From contig CM042689.1 in the NCBI GenBank assembly GCA_023614405.1, positions 283,781,533 through 283,845,532 of the forward strand: DNA of 64,000 nt. Reading direction: 5' to 3'. Under the pieces are notes generated by a model. The model was not told where the DNA came from, ran no database searches, and was given only the letters and a program-made list of their open reading frames with translations. The stretch comes from Avena insularis (Eukaryota > Streptophyta > Magnoliopsida > Poales > Poaceae). Shown piece after piece: positions 35,201 to 46,080 of the stretch (positions are counted from its first letter, which is position 1; each line of letters starts with the position of its first letter). A program made the position numbers and the translations under genes.

Positions 35201-36762
35201 GGAGTTGTTTGAGCCTTGCGAGTCGTAGAACAGCATGTGTAGGGTATGTGAGTGTCTGGTGGATAACGAGGTACCTAAACAACTTAACCTGAGTAGTAAT
35301 GGGATAATTAATGAAAGTGGCACCGGTGAGCAATATCTGCTATTTGGTTTTTCATGCTCACTTGTGTCCCGTAGGACCCCGAGTACTTGATTCCTGTTCC
35401 TTGAATATTCGCGCTATCCACATCCGGGAGGCTTATGAACCCCCCTGAGCCAGAGCTTGATTCATTCTTATTTCCTGGGCCATAATTAGTTTGGGGCTTT
35501 ATTACTATCTTGTACTTATGCCATGCTTTACTGCTTAATTTAAGATTGTGCGAGGATGCACCTGTACTGTTTAGGTCCGTGACACGTTTTCGCTGTATCG
35601 ACAAGCCCAGTCACACTTTCGGGTTCTCAGTCGTTTACAGCCGTCCACACAAACCTTGAGTCCATCTCGGAGTCAGCCAACTTCGTCGCGGGTAGCTTAA
35701 TGGGGTGGCCCCCTGAAATATTTCTGAATCCTGTGATCGCTTTGTCGTGAATGCCTCGTTGGGTTTTGATTTGGTTTTTCCGAGGTTGATCGAGTGTGTG
35801 TTGCTATTTGAGCACCCCTGCAGGGTAAAACTTTCTGAAAGCCGTGTCCGCGGTTATGGACGACTTGGAGCACAGTTTCTCGATCATAGACAAGTATAAC
35901 TAAAGTACCGCTTTTAATTTGACTAAGTACTTGACTAGTAAATAGTGCAAATCTCATGGAATGGATAATAAAACTGCCAACGGATGGGGGATGTTCGTCC
36001 GCTTCCTCGTCGGTAAGCGAGGAGGAGGATGGATCTGTTAATATTACCGTTATAACTGCTGTTATTAATTCACGGACATCCGTCTATCTCTGGTTAGGCG
36101 GATGGTTAGCGAGTATCTATAGAATTGTTAGGTATTATCTTTTGCTGCAATTGCGTCACCCCAGGTTGTGTCCCCTTTAGAGGCATAAAGACTTGCTGAG
36201 TACCCCGAGGGTCTCACATGATAAATTGTTTGATTCAGATGAACAGGTAAACTCGCAAGATGGATACTGGGTGGAGGAGACGGACGATGTGGGCAACGAT
36301 CATTCGGTGTAGAGATTCCGGGAACGGGGATCCGTGAGATCTGTGGGCGGGATGTATTTATTTATGGGCATCTTATGCCGATTTGCTTCTTATCCGTACT
36401 CGGATCTTGTTTTCCGCTTCCGCCTGATACTCTGATGTTTGATGTATGAGGAGATATCCTAAACTATTATATCTATATAGGATATTTGGATCTTGCCGTA
36501 TGGCGTTGCAATATTTCTATTTCTTTTAGATGGAATGGCTCTGAGGACTGTTGTATGGTGGCTTGCATACATACACGTTTGTGTATGTAGTTGATCCCTT
36601 CGCCTGCCGATTACGCCGCCCGTTCTTGTCCCGATGTTTGGAAATGGTTAGGACGGCCGAAAGGTCTACCTGTGAGTGGCATTTGGGCCCCACCGTACTA
36701 TTTTAACCATTTCCGCTCATCCAGGCTTGTAACTAGGAGCGTAATTCACCGAGGTAGTTACA
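32254..36762 (+). repeat. right LTR of the LARD-like element (4509 bp)
   Basis: TGTAGCATCCC to GGTAGTTACA, homologous to 15269-19754. This copy carries the longer, GC-richer version of most divergent patches (for example 33655-33760). Confidence 0.95.
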
Positions 36763-36767
36763 CCCAT
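36763..36767. repeat. target-site duplication (right) of the LARD-like element
   Basis: CCCAT, identical to 15264-15268. Confidence 0.95.
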
Positions 36768-37490
36768 GGGTTGATCTGATTAGGAGAAGAGATGGCCACT
36801 TAAGTGGCTTGGGTTGATCCAAATTTGGATGCTTGGTTTTAGGTTGATGATAACAAGAATATATTGGGTCCTAAGGTATGAGCTACTAGATTAGCTCACT
36901 CTAGTTCCTAAGCAAACAAGGCAATCAGCAGATCAAGGCAATTCATCAAATAGCAGATCAAGGCAATTCATCTTAACACTTATCCAACTACCACTAGGGT
37001 TACCATCAAGCCTAGCTTGAGGTAAGGATGGGTATTTTGAGTTGGGTGTGCTTTGAAGAGAGATAAGGACCATCTTGGTATTTCTACCAAGATTGGAAGG
37101 AGAATGTTTTAATAAAGGTTTTGGAGAACCTAGGGATAAGAGTAGTTGGGAGTTCTGTCTTGAAAACATAAGGAGATTATATATAGTTCTCCATAGTTTT
37201 TGTAATAAAACTACTAAATAATTTTGTTGTGTCAAGGTCATCTTGGCTCAGGTTTTGGAATGCCAGAGCATTTGAGAATATGTAAGATGAGCCAGGACAT
37301 CTCTTTTGTAAAATATCTTTTGTAAACTAATGTTGAGTTAAGGATTACATCACCTAATACAAAACCAGTTGCATGAACACAAACCAACAAGTAAGAAAAC
37401 ATTGCAACATACCACAAGAAAAAGTTTTTGTTCCCCCTGATTTTTGCCCTTTGGACAGCAATTCAGGGTTGCTGAAATTGGGATGTTACA
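36768..37490 (-). repeat. element A 5' LTR, outer segment
   Basis: It continues the LTR of element A on the far side of the LARD-like insertion. It is homologous to 46600-47313 of element B and ends with GGGATGTTACA at 37490 (minus-strand start TGTAACATCCC). The match to B across the junction confirms that the LARD insertion split one LTR. Confidence 0.85.
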
Positions 37491-37766
37491 TTTAGTGTTT
37501 CTGAAAATAGTTCTAGCAATAGTAGCATCTAGGAAAGGACCTAATGAACCACTCACATCAAGCACAGTAGAAGTAACATCATGAGTATCAGAAGAAGTTT
37601 CAGATTCAGCAGTAGTAGCAGTGTGTGTAGCATGTGTATGTGGTGGTGGTGTAACAAGCTTACTTATAACAGATGGTGAATCAAGCGCAGCAAAGGTGTT
37701 TAGGACTGTACATCTTCTTGTAGTGTATGGTAAAATAGGAAACTTTCCATCACGAGACTTACCCAT
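37491..37766 (-). pseudogene. gypsy gag N-terminus, truncated by element A
   Basis: Minus ORF from the ATG at 37766 (MGKSRDGKFPILPYTTRR...) that passes into element A at 37490. It includes the DVSGSLGPFLDATIARTIFR segment. The position, 60 bp after the PBS at 37827-37844, and the sequence style fit the start of gag in Triticeae gypsy elements with a TGGCGTCGTTGCC-type PBS. No recognised domain is complete here. The downstream part of the gene lies on the other side of element A, outside the window. Confidence 0.55.
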
Positions 37767-37826
37767 GATGAAAGGAGTACCAGTGAACAATAATAGATCC
37801 AAGTGAACTTACAAATAAAGCTATGC

Positions 37827-37844
37827 TCCCTGGCAACGACGCCA
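37827..37844 (-). other. primer-binding site, tRNA-Asp-like type
   Basis: Minus-strand TGGCGTCGTTGCCAGGGA, 11 bases after the LTR end. This is the PBS type common in Athila/Sabrina-like plant gypsy elements (TGGCGCCGTTGCC-type, from memory). Confidence 0.75.
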
Positions 37845-37855
37845 GAAAATAGTCT

Positions 37856-39243
37856 TGATGACCCAGAAGTATAGGAGATCGCAACAGTCTTCGAGGGTAG
37901 TATTACCCAATTTATTGATTCGACACAAGGGGAGACAAAGAATACTTATAATCCTTAACAACTGAGTTGTCAATTCAGCTGCACCTGGAAATAGTTCTTG
38001 CTCACAGAAGATCATCAGTAGCAATAGTTTTATAGTAGCAATAGCAAAGCAACAACAGTAGTAGAACAAGAGCAATAGTAACAATAGTAGCCAACAGTAG
38101 GATATGAGCGCGGTAGGCATAAGGATGGATGGACGGGCGTTGCATGGACAAGTCTAAACATGTAACTTCAAGATCTAGGGCAATTGCAGATAAATAAGAT
38201 AAAGCATCCAAGTACTAAACAATCATAGGCATGTGCTCCATATATAGTCATGTGTGCTCGCAATGAGAACTGGCACAACATCGTTTGTCCTGACAGCCCG
38301 TTGCAGCGGGGCCTCAAGGGAACTACTAGCAATTAAGTCACACCTTTTAATAGAGCATCGGAGCAAAGCATTAACACTCAATGAACACATGTGATCCTCA
38401 CATCACAGCCATCCCCTCCGGTTGTCCCAATTTCTGTCACTTCGGGGCCCATGGATCCGGACAATGATATGTGTACACAGCTTGCAGATAAGATCACAAA
38501 CAATACTATCATAGTGAATCAATAATAAGTTCAGATCTGAGATCATGGCAGTCGGGCCCTAGTGACAAGCATTAAGCACAACAAGTTGCAACAAAGTCAA
38601 ATAGGACTAATAGAGATACTAGGCACCATGCCCTAACAATCTTATTCGATTACATGATAGAACTCATCCAATCCCTACCATCCCCATAGCCTACAGCATG
38701 GGATTACTCACTCATGGATGAGGGAAACATGGATGGTTGATGGAGAGGCGTGTTGATGATGATGGCGATGATCCTCTCCAAACTCCCTATCCCGGCAGGG
38801 TGCCAGAACGGAGTTTCTGGTTCCGAATAACGGTTTCTGGTGGTGGCGGCACAGCGGAACTCTTTCTGGAAAAACGTCGAACCCTCCTTAGTTTTTATGT
38901 CAGAAGGCAACTTATAGGCGAAGAGGGAGGCCCACGGGGTGCCTAAGGCGGCCACACCCCCTCTAGGCGTGGCCAGGCCCAGCCCGCGCGGCAGAGGGTG
39001 TGGGCACCCTCAAAGCCCCACTCCGTATCGTATTCTGGCTCCGTGAGTTTTTTGGTGAAATAGGATTTTGGTATATTTTCCGGGATTTTTCCTTATAGTT
39101 TATTTTCTACACAGAAACTAGACACCAAGGTAATTCTGCTGAAAACAGCGCCAGTCCGTGTTAGTTGTATCCAAAACACACAAGTTTAGAGGATAAACAA
39201 TAGCAAAAGTGTTTGGGAATGTAGATACGTTTTGGACATATCA
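37856..39243 (-). repeat. 5' LTR of an Athila/Sabrina-like gypsy element (~1388 bp)
   Basis: The minus strand starts TGATATGTCCAAAACG at 39243 and ends TGGGTCATCA at 37856, just before the PBS. I recall this start as a hallmark of abundant Triticeae gypsy LTRs. This is the main basis for suggesting a Triticeae or close relative. The other LTR is outside the window. Confidence 0.75.
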
Positions 39244-39709
39244 GCTGGGGAATGGGAAGAGAGAAATCAAACTCTAGTGTGAAAAGTTAAACGCCAATTT
39301 GAAAAGTCAAATCCCAACATTGGTTTCCTAGTGGAGGGAGGGAAGGAATCCTACCTAAGGGAAGAATCCTCCCTCTCCTTGCCACCGACCAAGCAAGGGG
39401 AGTTGGGGGAGGACTCCCGTCCCCTTGCCGTGGAGCTCTTCTACTCCACCATACCCTCTCCGGTTTAGGCCAGCCCTGCGGGATTTCCCCTCTACTTCCG
39501 ACACCATGTCGTAGTGCTGCCAGAATCGCGAGGAGAGATCTACAACCTCCACTGCCTGCTAGAACAAGGGAGAGGAAGGTCTTCATCGAGTACTGGACGT
39601 GTGACCGACTGCAGGAGCACTGCCAGAATATGGCGCTGGAACGATTGTCTACGCGATCTTGAGATCAGCAAGTGAATGACTACATCACCAACGAGAATCC
39701 GATATTGTT
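39244..39709. other. unassigned sequence between two elements
   Basis: 466 bp between the Sabrina-like LTR start and element B. It is GC-rich with Pro/Arg-rich antisense ORFs (minus 39287-39586), probably a fragment of another LTR. No motif was recognised. Confidence 0.5.
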
Positions 39710-42700
39710 TGTGGGACCCTGGATTTATGGTCCGAGAATCCCCGTTATGACTGCAATTCATGTTCCCATGAGCAGTGTGCTGTGAGCATAACCGACGAGT
39801 ATCATTACAACATCTAGAAAGTAACAAGTACAAAACTTACATTTTTCCATTATGGTGATTACAACTATCAATAGAGGAAGTCTTCCTTCGCAGAGCCCAT
39901 GTTAGCCTTAACCTACAGGGGAATTACTAGTAAGACGGCCTAGCTCGCATAGACGTCAGCAATCTCCATTGTTCCTCGCTTCTAAAAGTCTAGCCAAGTA
40001 AATAGCCAGGGACAATGTCGGTGAGTACTTTGAATGTACTCGCAAACCACCTTAGGATATTGACAATACAGGATATGCAATATGGTAGTGGTGTTAGGAT
40101 GGCTTCATAAGGGGGTTCTTTTAAACAAGTTTCTCTTGTAGATATAGCATCTACAAGCTTTTGTTTGAAAACTTTTATAAACCTTTTTGGAAACCTTTTG
40201 AAAAGTTATGGAAAAACACTAGGATTTGGGTTACCCTTTTTTTCCTTCCGGCCATCCCATGACCAAACTCCTTCCCCCTTTCCGACCATACCATGGTCAA
40301 AACAGTTTCAAGACATTGTCTTTCCGAAGTCCTTTTTGAAATCAAAACCAGCACCGCTCTACAGTAGTTTTTCCAACCCGTCCATAACCGCGGACACGGC
40401 TATTCGAATAGATTTACAATCTGTACAGGTTGTACACTTTACCCACATCATCTGATTACACTAGCCTGATCCACACCGATCGTGGGTGGAGTAACCGATC
40501 AAGACCTTCCAGATGCCCGCTCCGATACAAGTGCCTTCCCTATGAGTGTTATTCCCCTCAACACCGGTACACCCTATATAGTTCCCAAGCCAACCGGAGT
40601 GTGCTTTGCAGCTTGCCGGGTGTGTGATTTCAATGAGGGGATCATAGTATCGCATGGAGGTCCATAGACCCTTAGTTTCTTCTCCCGGTCGATGCTACAC
40701 ATTGACCGTTTTTTCCAAAGAAGGCCCACCCTCTTGGATTTGGGGATTCCCCATAGTAGTGGCAGGCAAATTATACTGAAGTTGAAAAACTTCCAGCCAC
40801 GCCCTATCCCATTCCAGAGTAATGTGGTTGCACGGGTTAAGTTGTTATAGCTAAAGCTGCAAAGAACTAGGTGCGTTTTCGTAACCATTTTTCCTCCATC
40901 TTTCATCCAACCTTATTGTAAAACGAAAACCTTTTTCACTTTCTCAAAATCTCTTGGTAGGTCAAACCTCACCACGGTTTTCTCATAAAACATTTTATAA
41001 ACAATTTCTCGGGGTCTTCACATCCTATACTTTTGCTTAGGCTAAAACAGGGTCTCCAAGGGATTATGGTGTTAAAACACCATCTACCATACTAGGGGCA
41101 AATAGGTGTCAACAAGGGGGTTGTACTTAGTATTACAAATGGGAATGATTTGGAGGAGCCAAACATTCCCTCATATAAAACATAGTAGTAAAACCATGCA
41201 ATTTTCATAAACAAGTACATAAACATGCATGAGTATAAATGTAGGACAAGGGCTTATGAGCAAGAAGGTGGCTTTGCTGATCAGTAGCAATATGGCAATA
41301 TTGTCCCTAGACTTCTTCAATATAATACCATGAATACCCAATATAATAAAATGATCTAGTCTCTTTGCTGTCACAGAATCGTAACTATCGCCGTCGAGGA
41401 TCATACATGGAATCAAGCCATAGGCACAATCAATCATTAAGGCATACAAGCATCATAGCGTACAGCAAACAAACAAGACATATAGGTTACAAATCAGTAG
41501 GAATTTGAGAGTATGGATTAGAAGGATGGAGATATTGTCTTAGAACATTTCAAGGAATCTATATGGGTTTTATTAACTAGAAACTAGTTAGGAGAGAATT
41601 TTTAGATCAAGGTACCTTTATGTATGACATAAATATACAAAAATGATATCATCAGAAAGATATGGATAAAATGAAACCAACAAAAGTGGTTTCACTATTT
41701 TATCCATAACCATTGATTTATAATGACTTTTATAGTGAATAAAGCTCTAGTTTTAGGAAATAATTCACCAGAATAGTTCTGGAATTTCAAAAAATATTTA
41801 CTTGGGTGATTAAGTGGAGTTTGATGGAATGAATCAATGGGAGTTGGAATCACTTCAAAATAATTACCAGAATACCCTTGGGTAAATTCCAAAGTCAGTT
41901 CTTGATGATATTTGTCTTTTTAACCATATTAAATATATAAGTTCTTTTGATGTGATTCCAAAGATACATGTTATGTAATTCAATTAACTTTATGTAGAAA
42001 TTGGAATCAACCTTTTTGGAGTTGCAGAACTACTGTAGAGAATTTATTAGTTTATTAACTATGCATAGAAAAGATTAATTCATAGAAATTAAACTAGGAA
42101 CTAGAAAAATATTGGCTTCTGGTGTTTGATAGGTATTGGTATAAAGGTTTACAGGGATTTGTAATTAGGTCAATACCTCTTCTGGTTTGACCCAGATAAA
42201 ATCCTAAAGTCCAATATGGACTAATTTTGTTAAATCTACTAGCATCAATCTATGGCTTAAAAAGACATGGGACCAAATCTAGTAAATGGATATTTAAATT
42301 ATATTTCACATGAAATTGGTTTTAACTTAATTGGATATGTGAAACTCCCTCCAAGAATTTTATAGTGAAAATGATACATTCTAGTACTATAATTATTAGG
42401 AATTACATGGGTATTAAATGGATCCTTGTTTGGTCCTACATCTTGTACAAAACATGTATGTACATGAAAAAATTGAATCAGGTCATTTCTAGATAGTTTC
42501 CATTTTATGGGGTCTAGGCCCAACTGGGCCTAACAGCGCCACCGCGAGCCCACCCAGACCAATGCACGCGCAGGACGCTGGTTTGAACCGCCCGCAGTGG
42601 GGCCCGGTGGTTAGTGGGAGCCAGGGCCGAAAGGGTACGTGAGGATCTGGGTCGTCCATGAGAAGAGAGATCGACGGCGCCGGGTTGTCTCCCTCCTCGC

Positions 42701-45408
42701 GACGGCGCGCACGAGAGCAAACCCTAGCAGAGGGCGACGATGCTAGGGGAGCTCACCTGGGCGAGAGGAACACAACAGGGAGGTGTCAGATCGACGCGGC
42801 ATGCCTCTGCGAGCAAATCGAGGGGCGGCAGGGCGGGGTTTCCACGTCAGGAGGTAGATATGGATCTTGACGGGGACGGACGGTTTGGGTGCTCACCAGA
42901 GTGCTTCCTCGGGCACCTGCATGTCAATAGGAAAGGGAGGCTTAGGTAGATCTGGTCCAGAGGAGGGCATATGAGAAGAAATGTGGAGTGGGGGAAGGCA
43001 GGTGACCCTGTAAACCTTCTCGCAAGTTCAAACCCAAGAGGGTTCCTTAGGTTCTTCTCAAGCAGTAGAGGGGAATGAGCTATCTAGGTTCTAGGGGAGG
43101 ATGAAGGAGTGGAGGGAGTTGTATTAGAGTGGCATGCAGAGGATAAGGAGCTAGGGGAAGAGCACCAGGCTCATATCTTGTAAATGTCTGAGGGGCCTTT
43201 CTTCTCCTCTCATAGACAAAACAGTGCAAGGGATGGGAGGGGAGCTCGGGGGTGGTGAGTAGAAGGGAGTGAGAGCAAATGAGGGACATAGAGAGGGGGC
43301 AAGGGGCTTCAAGCCTTTTTATTGCAAGGGGAGAGACCAATGGTGGAAATGTCCATTATAGACATGGTGGGGGTAGGGTTGGCCATGGGTTGTTGCCAGG
43401 TGGAGGGGAGGGGTAGTGTGGGGTGTTTTGGTCATGCAGGGACTGAGAGGGAGGGTGTGGTGCTGCCAAGCAATTAAAATGATAGGACATGTCTATGGCC
43501 CTTGTATTCTTCTTCCAAAAAACACAAAGGACAAGGTTTTTGTTTGCTACAGCGCAACTATAGTTGTACATGACCAGGGTGATGTTGTGCTGGGCAAGTC
43601 TGGTGGATTGGGTTAAATAAGGTTTTGTGGAATTTGGCTTAGAGGTTTTGGCTGATTTGCCAAATTAATCAAAGCTAGGGTTATGAAGGAAGTCCACAAA
43701 TTTGCATTGGGGTAGATGGTTAAAGGGTACTGGAAGTTAGATATGGTCATTGTGTACCACCAAGAATTGTTTGGGATTTTTCTAAAGATTAAAAATCCAT
43801 AATATCTCATTTATTCAAAAAGTGCGGAAAGGTTTTATAGAAGCTAATGTTTCATTTTTACATTGGGAAAGGTGGGTTTTTTATGGGAGATGATGCTAAT
43901 TATCATAATACACCTTGAGGAATTTTATTGGGATTTACTGAGATGAAAAAGTATTTTTAATGAATTATTTCTTGTTTCTACCATTTAAGAAAAATGGCAA
44001 AATAAATAATAAAGGATTTCAAACATATTGATTTTTGAGTTTGGAGAGAGCATAGGATATATAATAATCAAATGTGCCTTGAGTTGTCAAAGTGGTTTGG
44101 AGAAAAAAACCCTTGTATTTATAGACAAGGTTTTGAGGATTTGGCAAGGTGTGTAATTTAATAGTTTAATGATGCAAATAATTATGGGAATTATTTGGGG
44201 ATGAGTATATCCAAGGTGGATGATGTCCACTTAGAGTGTCTTGCAATATCACCTTGGGTAGTTATAACCAAGATGGATTTTTGGAAGAAAAGATGGATTA
44301 GAGGATCTAGGGCATTTATGTTTTATACTACATAAACTAGGTTGGATTGGTGTGCTCGGATCTCACCTTGGTACAAGGTCTATATGGATGGTTAGGACAT
44401 GTCATATAGATTATCATGGAAGCAAGAGTTGGGCTTGGTTTTATTTGAGGTGGTGAAGAAGAGATGGCAAACTTTGTTGAAAACAAGGCTGCCATAATAG
44501 ATGAGTCATGATGCCTCCTAAACCATGTGGGTTCAAGAAGCATAGAGATCCAAGGGGAACAAGTGAAGTATGGAGTGATATACCATGGTTAGTAGATCAT
44601 AACCATGTAATGAGTTGGTCAAGGGAGATGTAGCATAAAGATGTGAGCTTCTGCCAAAGTAGGCAACATGATAAGATTTGTATAAAAGCTTATTATCTTG
44701 ACTACAAAACCATCATGTGAGTGGGAACCAGAATGGTTTAGCCAAGGGAAAGACTGGGATTTGGTAGTACCCATGATGTACTACAAGATGGTTCAAGTAC
44801 ATTCTCAGGAATGCACACAGATTAGAGTAGGTGAAGTTCCAAAGATTGAATCTAGTTAAAGATTCCAGACTTACCCAAATTTGGCAGACTTGTGGATTTG
44901 GACTAGTATGAAAGAGGGAAACATTTGAAAGGAATGTAATGGTTAAATCTCATTACTAAGTGGATGATATTGAAGGATAGCTTGAGTAGATAAGACTTCA
45001 TGCTTGAATTGGTCTTTGATCAGTTGGATGATAATACAAAAGATTAGCTCCTGATTGACACTACTAGGAAAATGGCTATAAGTAATCCACACTTCTGTGG
45101 CGCACTTGCTAGTGGTGCCCCACGGGTATAATAGGCATAGCGCACTGCCCACAGGTGCCCTATGGCTAACTGTCGTAAGCGTGACGCACATGAGGGTGGT
45201 GCGCCACGGCTATGTGTGGGCCAGGGAACATGTGGCCACAGCACACATACCCGTAGCGTACTAGGTCAAGGTGCGCTACGGATGTGTCACTTAGTTGTAG
45301 CGCACCTTGACCTAGTGCGCTACGGGCATGTGTGTTGCAGCAGCTGGGTCAACTTAGCCGTAGGGCACTCTGCCCTAGTGCCCTACGGCTAAGTGGCCTG
45401 CATCAAAT

Positions 45409-45421
45409 CCCCCCCCCCCCC
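45409..45421. repeat. poly-C run of 13
   Basis: Homopolymer inside the non-autonomous CACTA. Confidence 0.9.
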
Positions 45422-45961
45422 TGTGGATCGCCTTTTTAGGTTTTGCAAAAAATAAAAGAAAATAATAAACACTTCAAAAAATAAAATCCTTTCATATTTA
45501 GGTAGGTAATGTGGTATAGTTTCTAGGAAAATTAACAAACATGAGTTTCCACTTTTTCTGAAAAAAAGTCATGCCAAGGTAAAATGGCCGTAACTTTTGC
45601 ATACGATGTCGAAAAAATCATATAATATACCAAAATGACGAGAATGAGATTCCGCATCCGTTCGCAATGAACTTTGGTCGTTTAGCGATTATTTAGATTT
45701 TCAAAATTCGAAAGAGTAAAAAGTTACAATCAAAAGACCGTTTTTCCTGCAGAAAAAAATAGAGGGCAACTTACCCGTAGCGCACCACCACCTAGTGCCC
45801 TACGAGTAAGTTGGGCGGGATTCAAAATTTGAATCCCCACCCCGCCCTCCTACCTTTTCCTTCCCCCTTTTCCCTCTCCTTTTCCTTTCCCTTCTCCTTC
45901 TTCCTTCTCCCTTCTCCTTCTTCCTTCTCCTTCTCCTTTTTCTTCTCCTCCTTCCCCTTCT

Positions 45962-46080
45962 CCTCTCCTTGCAGTGATGGCGCGACGGCGGCCTCCTCCT
46001 CTCCTTGCAGTGATGGTGGTGCGGTGGCAGCACAACAGCGGCCTCCTCCTCTCCTTGTAGTGACGGCGGCGCGACGACGG
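45962..46080. repeat. imperfect tandem repeat in the CACTA core
   Basis: Three imperfect copies (period ~57 bp) of a unit containing CTCCTTGCAGTGATGGC. Preceded at 45845-45960 by a C/T-only stretch. Confidence 0.7.

Larger units (their letters stand above)
15269..36762 (+). mobile_element. LARD-like LTR retrotransposon with ~4.5 kb LTRs
   Basis: Two long direct repeats (4486 and 4509 bp) begin with TGTAGCATCCC and end with GGTAGTTACA. They enclose an initiator-Met PBS, a 3033-bp internal domain (after removing the copia insert) and a polypurine tract. CCCAT flanks both sides. The internal domain encodes no intact protein, only a relic of chromovirus-like RT. Long LTRs with a mostly non-coding internal domain of about 3-3.5 kb fit the LARD class (Sukkula-type, as known from barley). 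The family name is my inference. It inserted into the 5' LTR of element A and was later entered by a copia element. Confidence 0.9.
8061..37490 (-). mobile_element. element A: LTR retrotransposon with ~6.0 kb 5' LTR, interrupted by a 21.5 kb nested element
   Basis: On the minus strand the 5' LTR starts with TGTAACATCCC at 37490 and ends with GGTTGCCACA at 9998. A tRNA-iMet-type PBS and an internal domain follow (9997 down to 8061). The LTR is split at 15264-15268 by a LARD-like element. Without that insert and the duplicated 5 bp it is about 6.0 kb long. The same LTR occurs as element B at 39710-47313, where a polypurine tract sits on the opposite side. That proves the polarity and shows these are the two LTR ends of one family. 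The element lies within the gag start of an older gypsy element (37491-37766). Its 3' part lies left of 8060 or outside the window. Confidence 0.8.
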
